NCBI GenBank assembly: GCA_965365445.1
Contig: CBDUBS010000195.1
Span: 1 to 7,038 of the forward strand
DNA length: 7,038 nucleotides
From: CBDUBS01 sp965365445
Lineage (GTDB): Bacteria > Bacteroidota > Rhodothermia > Rhodothermales > DASSAV01
Direction: 5' to 3'
Program-made: the position numbers and the translations under genes
Notes under the pieces: model-generated
Databases searched by the model: none
The model's input: only the letters and a program-made list of their open reading frames with translations
Told to the model about the DNA's origin: nothing
Part shown: positions 1-5,861 of the stretch, piece after piece
Position numbering within the stretch: position 1 is the stretch's first letter
Layout of the letters: each line of letters opens with the position of its first letter

Positions 1-54
1 GATATCCAGTAAGAGAGGATCTGAGTCGGGACGGCGGGATTTGAACCCACGACC
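1..54. repeat. Direct repeat, copy 1 (54 bp; tRNA-Pro 3' part plus downstream flank)
   Basis: These 54 bases are identical to 407-460. On the minus strand the repeat covers the tRNA T arm, the 3' acceptor strand and the discriminator base, followed by 25 bp of sequence beyond the tRNA. Identity ends abruptly inside the variable-loop/anticodon region. The window begins exactly at the first base of this repeat, so it may extend further left. A tRNA 3' end duplicated on both sides of a nuclease gene is the classic geometry of attachment-like repeats for elements that target tRNA genes. Confidence 0.95.
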
Positions 55-78
55 CTCCCGCCATGGCGGGATGCGCTA
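26..78 (-). pseudogene. tRNA 3'-half remnant (tRNA-Pro-like, truncated)
   Basis: Read on the minus strand, this has a short D-arm piece (TAGCGCA), an anticodon-like arm, and then a variable loop, T arm and 3' acceptor strand identical to the intact tRNA-Pro at 432-505. The 5' acceptor strand and most of the D arm are missing, because the GIY-YIG gene occupies that place. It therefore cannot fold as a tRNA. Its anticodon arm differs from the intact copy: TCCCG pairs perfectly with CGGGA, but the loop between them has only six bases (CCATGG) instead of seven. The stop codon of the nuclease gene (TAG, 76-78) lies inside this remnant. No CCA is encoded. Confidence 0.8.
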
Positions 79-315
79 GCTGAATATGTCAAGGACGCGC
101 TGAGGCTGTTTCATGCCTTTTAGCGCTCGTTCGAATCGCAGGGCCTCCGAGCGACTGTCGAAGGTCCGTGTACCCACAAGTGTCCAGGGTCCACGGCCCT
201 TCGTATAGGGTGAACGGCCGGCCATGTGCTGGTTTAATCTGCGTTCTAAATCTTTCGTCTGCCCGATATATAGCGTACCTCTGGACTCCGATCGGAGGAC
301 GTATACAGAATACAT
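76..315 (-). CDS. Small single-domain GIY-YIG nuclease, tRNA-associated
   Basis: The 79-residue product is almost entirely one GIY-YIG nuclease domain. It shows VYVL near residue 4, LYIGQT at 15-20, the basic segment LERRLNQH at 23-30 with the expected catalytic Arg (25 or 26) and His30, and a conserved Glu62 in ALRFERALK for metal binding. All expected active-site residues are present, so the enzyme is probably active. Family members cut or nick DNA. The small stand-alone forms are mostly uncharacterised and include homing-type enzymes. The ATG at 315 is chosen because the domain begins there. No clear Shine-Dalgarno sequence precedes it, and an open frame continues back to 477 inside the tRNA gene. 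A terminator-like hairpin lies about 17 bases upstream. The gene ends inside a broken tRNA copy, so it sits between duplicated tRNA 3' ends. A role in homing to the tRNA locus is inferred from this layout only. Base composition looks more AT-rich than in the men genes. Confidence 0.85.
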   Translation of the reverse strand: MYSVYVLRSESRGTLYIGQTKDLERRLNQHMAGRSPYTKGRGPWTLVGTRTFDSRSEALRFERALKGMKQPQRVLDIFS

Positions 316-332
316 GGTTATTACGGAAATGG

Positions 333-354
333 AAAAGGCTCTCCGGAGAGAGCC
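333..354 (-). terminator. Terminator-like hairpin between tRNA-Pro and the nuclease gene
   Basis: A perfect 7-bp stem (GGCTCTC/GAGAGCC, 337-354) with a 4-base loop is followed on the minus strand by TTTT (336-333) and then CC. This fits a short intrinsic terminator for the tRNA-Pro transcript. It would also partly insulate the GIY-YIG gene, whose ATG lies just downstream. The U tract is short, so read-through is likely. Confidence 0.5.
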
Positions 355-406
355 CTTAAACGGTGTGGTCGTTTTGTTACTGGCTACATCCCTTCGTGGG
401 GTATAG

Positions 407-460
407 GATATCCAGTAAGAGAGGATCTGAGTCGGGACGGCGGGATTTGAACCCACGACC
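407..460. repeat. Direct repeat, copy 2 (54 bp; within and downstream of intact tRNA-Pro)
   Basis: Identical to 1-54, with a period of 406 bp between copies. Bases 432-460 are the 3' part of the functional tRNA-Pro and 407-431 are its downstream flank. Because identity extends 25 bp past the tRNA, selection on tRNA structure cannot by itself explain the match. A recent duplication, insertion or gene conversion is more likely. Confidence 0.95.
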
Positions 461-505
461 CCTTGCACCCCATGCAAGTGCGCTACCGGACTGCGCTACG
501 TCCCG
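432..505 (-). tRNA. tRNA-Pro (anticodon GGG)
   Basis: Read from 505 to 432 the sequence folds as a complete 74-base tRNA. The acceptor strand CGGGACG pairs with CGTCCCG, discriminator A. The D arm is GCGC...GCGC. The anticodon stem CTTGC/GCAAG closes the seven-base loop ATGGGGT, which has T33, anticodon GGG and G37, as usual for proline tRNAs. The variable loop GGGTC precedes a T arm with the TTCAAAT loop. The 3' CCA is not encoded and would be added post-transcriptionally. The 3' part is duplicated at 26-54. Overall it closely follows the typical bacterial tRNA-Pro(GGG) pattern. Confidence 0.96.
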
Positions 506-534
506 ATAAGCAATCAACGGCTCTGTTTGCTTAT
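506..534. repeat. Inverted repeat directly 5' of tRNA-Pro
   Basis: ATAAGCAA (506-513) and TTGCTTAT (527-534) form a perfect 8-bp inverted repeat with a 13-base loop, touching the mature 5' end of the tRNA. It could fold as a hairpin in the tRNA 5' leader, next to the RNase P cleavage site, or act as a protein site at the tRNA promoter. I found no convincing -35/-10 pair here. The function is unknown. Confidence 0.45.
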
Positions 535-596
535 GCAGGATGACAAGCTAACGTTGCCGGAGGTAAATTTCAAGTGTTCGGCTGCAAGAAGGGCTG

Positions 597-627
597 CATC
601 GGCGGAATAATTGCCGCCGATGGTTTT
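597..627 (+). terminator. Strong hairpin between tRNA-Pro and menE, terminator-like
   Basis: CATCGGCGG (597-605) and CCGCCGATG (614-622) form a perfect 9-bp GC-rich stem with an 8-base AT-rich loop. On the plus strand it is followed by GTTTTG, giving a modest U tract. On the minus strand, the direction of the men operon, no T run follows. If it ends the men transcript, about 110 bp after menE, it would do so as a plain stable hairpin. The rest of 506-730 contains no gene I can support. Confidence 0.4.
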
Positions 628-730
628 GCAACGGTCCGGACGCACCGACCTTCTTTTTGGAAGCCAAGACTGTCGGCAGAGCCGGCAATCGCACGAATGT
701 GAATGCCGTGATCCCGGATCCGCAACCTGG

Positions 731-2137
731 TCAGGTTTCGCCTTCACCGATACTTAGCGCGGCGGCCAGACGGGTGAAAAACGGGCGAAAGGGTTTCGGG
801 GTGTCCGGAGCGTCGGGGGGCCAGGTGAAGAAAGCGGTCGGAATGCGGAAACGCTCGATGCGCTCGGCCAGGTAGCCGGTGAGGGCTTCGTGCAGGGCTT
901 GAGGAAGAGGATGAATAGCGCCCGAGGCGCCGCCCACGAAGTCGATGAACGCCACGGGACGAAACCCGAAGCGGGCGTCGGGGGCGGGAGCGACGATGGT
1001 ACGAATGATCCCCTTGAAGCCGAGCAGCGCCCGCTCGATGGTTTCCGGGTGGATGTTCTCCCCGCCGGAGATGAAGCGGTTGTCCCGTCGGCCGGTGACG
1101 TGCAGGCGGCCCTCGTCGTCCAGGCGGCCAAGGTCACCCGTATGGAACCAGCCATCGCGGAGCGGAATATCGACGCCCTCCGGGGTTGCATACCCGTTGA
1201 ACAGGATGCGGCCGCGTACGAGGATCTCGCCCTCGGCGTCGATGGAAAGCTCCCGGTAGGGTAGGAGCCGCCCGGAGGAGCCCAGGTCGCCCCGGGACGC
1301 CTTCGGCCCTGTAGCGGTGACCTGAGAGGCGGTTTCAGTGAGGCCGTAGCTGGTATGCAGAGGCCATCCGGCGGATCGGGCTTGCTCCGGAAGTCCTTCG
1401 GGGAAGGCGCTGCCGCCGAGCAGTACGGCCTTCAAGCCGGGAGGGGGCGGTCCGCTGTTCAACGTTTCGAGCAGTTGGGTAGTAACGAGGGATACGTGGG
1501 TGATGGAAGGATCCTCACGGAGCCGGGCGGCGGCTTCACCCGGCTCCGCGAGGACGGCCGCCGCCTGCGCTGCAAAGCAACGGAACAGCACTGCCAGCCC
1601 TCCGACGTGGTGCAGGGAGAGCGATACGAGCCACCGGTCGCCGGGACCGAGCCGGATATTCTGGTTCGACCCGAGGGCAGAGTACCGATGCGCCGATAGG
1701 GTGTGCCATACTCCTTTCGGCTCGCCGGTGGAGCCGGACGTAAACAGGATGGCGCCCGCGCGGCCTGAGTCGGGTGGTTCTTCCGGACCTGTATCCGACT
1801 CGTTCATCGGTGGAGGGGGGAGCCGGCAGGGTACATCCCGGTCGGTTACGACTCGTTGCGCACCGATGCATCGCATTCGCTCGGCGAGGGTTCCCTCCGG
1901 CAGTCGGAGGCTGAGCGGGCAGGCTACTGCTCCCAGTTGCCACAGTGCCGACAGCGTCACGACGTGCCGCTCGGTAGCGGGTAGCCACGTACAAACCCGC
2001 TCGCCCGGTAGCACGCCGAGCCGGTGAAGGTAACCGGCGGCTGCGTTGGTTCGGCGGATGAGGGCGGCATACGTTAGGGTCTCTCCAGTTTCGGTGACGA
2101 GCGCCGGGCGCATGGAGGGGATGAGCAGCGGCTTCAC
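731..2137 (-). CDS. menE: o-Succinylbenzoate-CoA ligase (MenE)
   Basis: This 468-residue adenylate-forming enzyme activates o-succinylbenzoate with ATP and joins it to CoA, giving the OSB-CoA used by MenB. It is cytosolic. Family motifs appear in order: the phosphate-binding loop TSGSTGEPKG (133-142), the adenine-binding SYGLTETAS (263-271), GWFHTGDLG with Asp335 (329-337), and the hinge region GRRDNRFISGGEN (349-361), whose FISGGEN wording is typical of MenE. The C-terminal catalytic lysine is probably Lys448, in TPKPFR. This replaces the commoner GK form of the A10 motif. Length is normal for the family. The start is GTG at 2137, sharing GTGA with the menC stop, so translation is probably coupled. 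It is the last gene of the operon. Confidence 0.95.
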   Translation of the reverse strand: MKPLLIPSMRPALVTETGETLTYAALIRRTNAAAGYLHRLGVLPGERVCTWLPATERHVVTLSALWQLGAVACPLSLRLPEGTLAERMRCIGAQRVVTDRDVPCRLPPPPMNESDTGPEEPPDSGRAGAILFTSGSTGEPKGVWHTLSAHRYSALGSNQNIRLGPGDRWLVSLSLHHVGGLAVLFRCFAAQAAAVLAEPGEAAARLREDPSITHVSLVTTQLLETLNSGPPPPGLKAVLLGGSAFPEGLPEQARSAGWPLHTSYGLTETASQVTATGPKASRGDLGSSGRLLPYRELSIDAEGEILVRGRILFNGYATPEGVDIPLRDGWFHTGDLGRLDDEGRLHVTGRRDNRFISGGENIHPETIERALLGFKGIIRTIVAPAPDARFGFRPVAFIDFVGGASGAIHPLPQALHEALTGYLAERIERFRIPTAFFTWPPDAPDTPKPFRPFFTRLAAALSIGEGET

Positions 2138-3144
2138 GGCAGCGACCAGGTTTCGGCGTAGAGGTTGCGTATGTCGAGTTCGTAGGGGGGCGCAAACAAC
2201 CCCTCCGCGTCGAGGAAGGGTCGGGAGAAGTCGGGCCGGGGTTTGAGGACGTCCGCGCCCAGGCGCCGGTGGGTATCCAGCCCGGCGGCTACCGGTCCGG
2301 CGGGGTTGACGAGGCCCAGCGCCGCCAGGGTGAGCATCCCCACTCCCGACTCGTACGCTGCGCTGATTACGGGCGTCATGCCGCGCCGGAGGGCCTCCCG
2401 CATCCAGACGGTCGTTTCGAGCGCGCCGCCCAGCAGCGTCGGTTTCAGCACGATGGCTCGGACAAACGGGTAGCGGTCCAGTACGTCCGGTCGCGCTCCG
2501 ACGAGTGTTTCATCCAGCGCGAGTGGAGCGCCCGTTTCCCCGGCCAGCCGTTCCATCTCCCCCGGGTTGCTCAGCGGCTCTTCCAGATACTCCATCGTGA
2601 GGGCGCCCAACCCCCGGACGAACCGAACCGCCTCCGGATAAGACCAACTCCGGTTGGCATCCAGCCGCAAGGCGACACCCGCGCCGAGCGCCCCGGCCAT
2701 CCGATGCACCCGCTCGGCGGCGGCTTCGGGACTCCCGCCCACTTTTATTTTTACGGCGACGTATCCGGCTTCGCGCAGCTCGTCGGCCCGTTCTTCCGGA
2801 TCGGCTGGACCGATGAGGGCGTTCAGGGGCAGTCGATCGGACGCGATAGGAGAGAGGGCGGCAGGAAGCGACTTCCCCAGACGTGCGGCCTCCAGCCCGA
2901 GGCGTGCGGATTCCAGCCCGAACCGGACGCTAGGGGGGATGCCGGCCGGACCCTCCGCACGCAAGGGAACCATGAGCGCCCCGAACGCTTCTTCCATCGT
3001 CTCCTGACTGAATCCGGGCAACGGAGCAACTTCCCCCCGCCCTTCATGTCCTTCTGCATCGCGGAGCAGTACGAGCCATCCCTCCCGCCAGCTGTCGGCC
3101 AGCGGAAGGCGGTAGCGGCGTACTTCGGTCCGGATATCCGTCAC
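2134..3144 (-). CDS. menC: o-Succinylbenzoate synthase (MenC), enolase superfamily
   Basis: MenC dehydrates SHCHC, the product of MenH, to o-succinylbenzoate, the substrate of MenE. The enolase-superfamily layout is clear. It has an N-terminal capping domain and then a barrel with the KxK motif in AVKIKVGG (catalytic Lys134), three metal ligands at Asp162 (LRLDAN), Glu188 or Glu189 (YLEEPL) and Asp211 (LALDET), and a second catalytic lysine, Lys234 (IVLKPTLLGG). I prefer the GTG at 3144 (336 residues). It shares GTGA with the menA stop, like the menC/menE junction, and AGGG lies 8 bases upstream of it. A GTG at 3153 would add three residues, but it has no usefully spaced ribosome site. Enolase-superfamily members can be promiscuous (N-acylamino acid racemase), but the men context settles the role. 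Confidence 0.93.
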   Translation of the reverse strand: MTDIRTEVRRYRLPLADSWREGWLVLLRDAEGHEGRGEVAPLPGFSQETMEEAFGALMVPLRAEGPAGIPPSVRFGLESARLGLEAARLGKSLPAALSPIASDRLPLNALIGPADPEERADELREAGYVAVKIKVGGSPEAAAERVHRMAGALGAGVALRLDANRSWSYPEAVRFVRGLGALTMEYLEEPLSNPGEMERLAGETGAPLALDETLVGARPDVLDRYPFVRAIVLKPTLLGGALETTVWMREALRRGMTPVISAAYESGVGMLTLAALGLVNPAGPVAAGLDTHRRLGADVLKPRPDFSRPFLDAEGLFAPPYELDIRNLYAETWSLP

Positions 3145-4034
3145 AGGTTCCACCCTATAGAAAATAGTACGCTATATACGAGCAGGAGCCGGGCCGTTTT
3201 CCCGAGCACCGGGTTGAGCCTCCCGGGATCGCGAGAGCGGCCGAGCGTGCCGAGCAGCGGCAATCCGAACGGCACAGCCGCCGAAGCGGCCAGCGCCCAC
3301 CCGCTGCCTCCGTACCCGATCCAGAGTAATACCGGCATCAGAGCCGCCAGAAGCAGGCACCCTCCGTACAGTCCAACGCCGAACGAGCGGCCCCGGCGTA
3401 CCACGAGCGTTTTCTTGCCCGCCCGGCGGTCCTCCTCGATGTCGCGGATGTTATTGGCGAGCAGGATAGCCACCGAGAGCGCTCCTGCTCCGAAGCCTGC
3501 GATCAATGCCTCCGGACTAACCCGCAGCGCCTGCACGTACATCGTACCGCCAACTGCCACCGGGCCGAAAAAAACCAGCACGAACAGGTCCGCCAGCCCC
3601 ATGTAAGCCAGCGCATACGGTCCGGTGGTGTACAGCACCCCGGAGGCGATGGAGAGCACTCCGATGAGCAGCACCGGCCACCCGCCGCGCACGATGAGGT
3701 ACACGCCGAGGATGAAAGCAACCAGAAATACCACGGCGGCCGCCCGCCGGACGGTCTCCGGTCGAATGAGCCCGGCTTGCGTCACCCGCAGGGGACCTTT
3801 CCGCTCGGAGGTATCGGCTCCGCGCACGAAATCGGCGTAGTCGTTGCTGAGGTTTGTCCCGATCTGGATGAGCACCGCGCACCCCAGCGCCGCAAGCAGG
3901 GCCGGCAGGTGAAAGCCGCTCGCCTCGACCGCCAGCGCCGTACCCATCAGCACGGGGGCTATGGCGGCCCACAGCGTTTTCGGACGGGCCGCCAGCCACC
4001 ATACTTCGGCCCGGGTGAGTGTCGGGGCGGTCAA
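3141..4034 (-). CDS. menA: 1,4-Dihydroxy-2-naphthoate polyprenyltransferase (MenA)
   Basis: MenA attaches the polyprenyl tail to 1,4-dihydroxy-2-naphthoate, giving demethylmenaquinone. It is a UbiA-family integral membrane protein. The 297-residue product has many hydrophobic segments, roughly eight or nine by eye. It has the first Asp-rich motif NLSNDYADFVRGAD (61-74), a conserved GPLRVTQAG stretch (80-88), and the second motif NNIRDIEEDRRAGKKTL (194-210). WLAARPKTLWAAIAPVLMG near the N-terminus is typical of MenA. The frame is open far upstream, but that part is a shadow of menB. I place the start at TTG 4034, which overlaps the menB stop as TTGA and gives the normal N-terminus. It overlaps menC by 4 bases. 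Confidence 0.93.
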   Translation of the reverse strand: MTAPTLTRAEVWWLAARPKTLWAAIAPVLMGTALAVEASGFHLPALLAALGCAVLIQIGTNLSNDYADFVRGADTSERKGPLRVTQAGLIRPETVRRAAAVVFLVAFILGVYLIVRGGWPVLLIGVLSIASGVLYTTGPYALAYMGLADLFVLVFFGPVAVGGTMYVQALRVSPEALIAGFGAGALSVAILLANNIRDIEEDRRAGKKTLVVRRGRSFGVGLYGGCLLLAALMPVLLWIGYGGSGWALAASAAVPFGLPLLGTLGRSRDPGRLNPVLGKTARLLLVYSVLFSIGWNL

Positions 4035-4855
4035 GGCCGGTACGGGAACTTCGAGAAGTCCGGCTTTCGCCGCTCCAGAAAGGCGTTTCGCCCTTCCTGC
4101 CCTTCCTCGGTCATGTAGAACAGCAGCGTGGCATTCCCGGCAAGCTCCTGCAAGCCGGCCTGCCCGTCGCAGTCGGCATTGAGGCCCGCCTTGAGGCAGC
4201 GGATCGCCATCTGCGAGTTGGCAAGGATTTCCCGGCACCACTGCACGGTTTCTTCCTCCAGCCGTTCGAGCGGCGCCACCGTATTTACCAGTCCCATTTC
4301 GAGTGCCTGCCGGGCGTCGTAGGGACGGCAGAGAAACCAGATTTCCCGGGCCTTCTTCTGCCCCACGATCCGGGCCAGGTACGAGGCTCCGTACCCCCCG
4401 TCGAAGGAGCCTACCCGGGGCCCGGTTTGCATGAATCGGGCGTTTTCGGCGGCAATCGTGAGGTCGCACATCACGTGCAGCACGTGCCCGCCGCCAACGG
4501 CCCATCCGGCCACCATCGCGATGACCGGTTTTGGGCAGGTCCGGATCTGGCGCTGAAAATCCAGCACGTTCAATCGTTCCATGCCGGAACCTTCCTCGGC
4601 GTAACCGGCATCTCCCCGGATGCGCTGATCGCCGCCCGAACAGAACGCCTCCGGCCCCTGTCCGGTGAGGATGATGACGCCGATTTCCCTATCGTCGCGG
4701 GCGTCGTTGAGGGCGTCGGCCATCTCGCGGACGGTGAGCGGCCGGAAGGCGTTCCGCACCTCGGGCCGGTTGATCGTAATTTTGGCGATGCCTTCCGCTT
4801 TGTGGTACGTAATGTCGGTGTAGGCGCCGGCTGCCTGCCAGTCGATAACTGCCAT
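4031..4855 (-). CDS. menB: 1,4-Dihydroxy-2-naphthoyl-CoA synthase (MenB)
   Basis: MenB closes the second ring of the naphthoquinone by a Dieckmann-type condensation of OSB-CoA to DHNA-CoA. It is a soluble crotonase-fold enzyme. The 274-residue product is very close to characterised MenB proteins. It has the oxyanion-hole segments CSGGDQ (72-77) and GWAVGGGHVLH (117-127), SFDGGYGASYLARIVGQKK (150-168) with active-site Asp152, and LFYMTEEGQEGRNAF (245-259) with Tyr247. The QTG at 143-145 keeps the glycine that marks bicarbonate-dependent type I MenB, rather than the aspartate of type II enzymes. The ATG at 4855 gives a normal N-terminus, though no clear Shine-Dalgarno sequence is seen. A 139-bp gap separates it from menH. 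Its stop overlaps the menA start. Confidence 0.96.
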   Translation of the reverse strand: MAVIDWQAAGAYTDITYHKAEGIAKITINRPEVRNAFRPLTVREMADALNDARDDREIGVIILTGQGPEAFCSGGDQRIRGDAGYAEEGSGMERLNVLDFQRQIRTCPKPVIAMVAGWAVGGGHVLHVMCDLTIAAENARFMQTGPRVGSFDGGYGASYLARIVGQKKAREIWFLCRPYDARQALEMGLVNTVAPLERLEEETVQWCREILANSQMAIRCLKAGLNADCDGQAGLQELAGNATLLFYMTEEGQEGRNAFLERRKPDFSKFPYRP

Positions 4856-4880
4856 ACGGGTTCGGTCTGATTAGGAGAAT

Positions 4881-4904
4881 GGTTCCGTCTATAACGCCGG
4901 AACC
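4881..4904. repeat. Inverted repeat in the menH-menB spacer
   Basis: GGTTCCG (4881-4887) and CGGAACC (4898-4904) form a perfect 7-bp inverted repeat with a 10-base loop, about 26 bases upstream of the menB ATG. No T run follows on either strand, so it is not a good intrinsic terminator. In the men transcript it could be an attenuating or processing hairpin, or it may be chance. A second short perfect repeat, GGAAAA/TTTTCC (4929-4946), lies nearby. Confidence 0.4.
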
Positions 4905-4994
4905 GCCCTGAATATCCGGGGGGAGGTTGGAAAATGCGGCTTTTCCGGGCTGCATCGCGCAACCCGAACCGGAGGGAGTTTTTGCGGCGGCTCA

Positions 4995-5828
4995 TCAGGC
5001 CGGCGCCGTGAGGAACTCACGGAGCAGGTCGAGGAAGTCGTCCGGGTTTTCCAGATGTACCGTATGGCCGCACCCCGGCAGGACTGCCGCCCGGATGTGG
5101 TCTCCCTGGATAGCCATGCGCCGGGCCGTTTCAGCATACTTGCCATCCAGGGCGCCCGCTACGGCCAGCACCCGGAAGGGGATGCGGTCCAGCGTTTCCC
5201 ACAGACTTCCCTGATTACCGGCGCCGAGCCCCCTGAGCGCCCGGGCTAACTCCAGTGGGTTGTTCCGGCGCTTGGATTCCGTGAGGCGGGCGAGTAATTC
5301 CGGGTGGTTGCGGAGCGAGGCGAAAATCGGCTGTTGATGCCACTGATCCAGAAACCGTTCCATCCCGTCCGTTTCGAGTAAAAGGGCGCGGTGTTCATCC
5401 ACGAGTAGGCGGTCGGCGGCGTCCTCTGCGCCGGGTGCAGCGGATACCATTGCAAGGGCGCGGAAACGCGCGGGATGCGTGGCGGCGGCCTGTAATGCCA
5501 GTCGGCCTCCCATCGAATAGCCGACCCATGCGGCGCGTTGTACCCCGAGCCGGGCCGGCAAACCGACGAGGGCCTCCACCGTCCACGGAAGGGTATAAGC
5601 CTCAGCGGGCAGCCCCACCGACTCGCCATGCCCCGGCAGGTCCACGAGAATGCTGCCGAAGTCCGGAGAGAGGCGCTCGGCCAGGGGAAGCCAGTCCAAC
5701 GAAGACCCCATGAATCCGTGAAGGAATAACACGACGGGCTTATGCAACGGTCCGGTCAACCGATAGGAGAGTGTAGCCACGAGGAAGCGGTGCGATGATT
5801 TGAACTTCCAGTAAACTACACCGGGCAA
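4995..5828 (-). CDS. menH: 2-Succinyl-6-hydroxy-2,4-cyclohexadiene-1-carboxylate synthase (MenH)
   Basis: MenH eliminates pyruvate from SEPHCHC, the MenD product, to give SHCHC for MenC. It is a soluble alpha/beta hydrolase-fold enzyme. The 277-residue sequence shows FLHGFMGSS (35-43), DLPGHGES (63-70), the nucleophile motif GYSMGG with Ser105, Asp228 in AGALDGK, and His255 in GCGHTVHLENP. The stretch RNNPLELARALRGLGAG followed by SLWE is characteristic of bacterial MenH. The TTG at 5828 is supported by AGGA 7 bases upstream. An alternative GTG at 5780, giving 261 residues, would begin nearer the usual MenH N-terminus but lacks a ribosome site. It appears to be the first gene of the men operon. 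A general hydrolase is the main alternative, but the operon context makes MenH much more likely. Confidence 0.9.
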   Translation of the reverse strand: MPGVVYWKFKSSHRFLVATLSYRLTGPLHKPVVLFLHGFMGSSLDWLPLAERLSPDFGSILVDLPGHGESVGLPAEAYTLPWTVEALVGLPARLGVQRAAWVGYSMGGRLALQAAATHPARFRALAMVSAAPGAEDAADRLLVDEHRALLLETDGMERFLDQWHQQPIFASLRNHPELLARLTESKRRNNPLELARALRGLGAGNQGSLWETLDRIPFRVLAVAGALDGKYAETARRMAIQGDHIRAAVLPGCGHTVHLENPDDFLDLLREFLTAPA

Positions 5829-5834
5829 CCGGTT

Positions 5835-5839
5835 TTCCT
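5835..5839 (-). promoter_or_regulatory. Ribosome binding site supporting the TTG start of menH
   Basis: On the minus strand AGGAA lies about 6-7 bases upstream of TTG 5828. It is one of the few well-spaced Shine-Dalgarno matches in the window and decides in favour of the longer menH. It also fits a short leader from the candidate promoter at 5862-5893. Confidence 0.5.
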
Positions 5840-5861
5840 GAGAACCATTTGTAACACGACG

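Noticed and set aside
714..737. Similarity between the sequence after menE and 5985-6003 (CCTGGTTGCCGGATC-like)
   Set aside because: Only about 15 imperfect bases match, in opposite orientation. This is too short and impure to call a repeat.
514..747. 77-codon minus-strand open frame downstream of menE
   Set aside because: No domain, no ribosome site, odd His/Cys/Arg composition, and it crosses the strong hairpin at 597-622. Probably non-coding.
2269..3606. Long plus-strand open frame of 445 codons antisense to menC and menA
   Set aside because: It is a shadow of the GC-rich menC and menA codons. The translation is rich in Arg, Pro and Ser without any domain, while the minus strand carries complete enzymes.
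4035..4505. Upstream extension of menA to a 454-residue protein
   Set aside because: The added 157 residues are menB read in another frame, rich in Arg and Gly without family similarity. MenA proteins are about 300 residues and begin near TTG 4034.
4019..4870. Plus-strand open frame of 283 codons antisense to menB
   Set aside because: It mirrors menB almost exactly and has no recognisable motif. menB is a near-perfect family match on the other strand.
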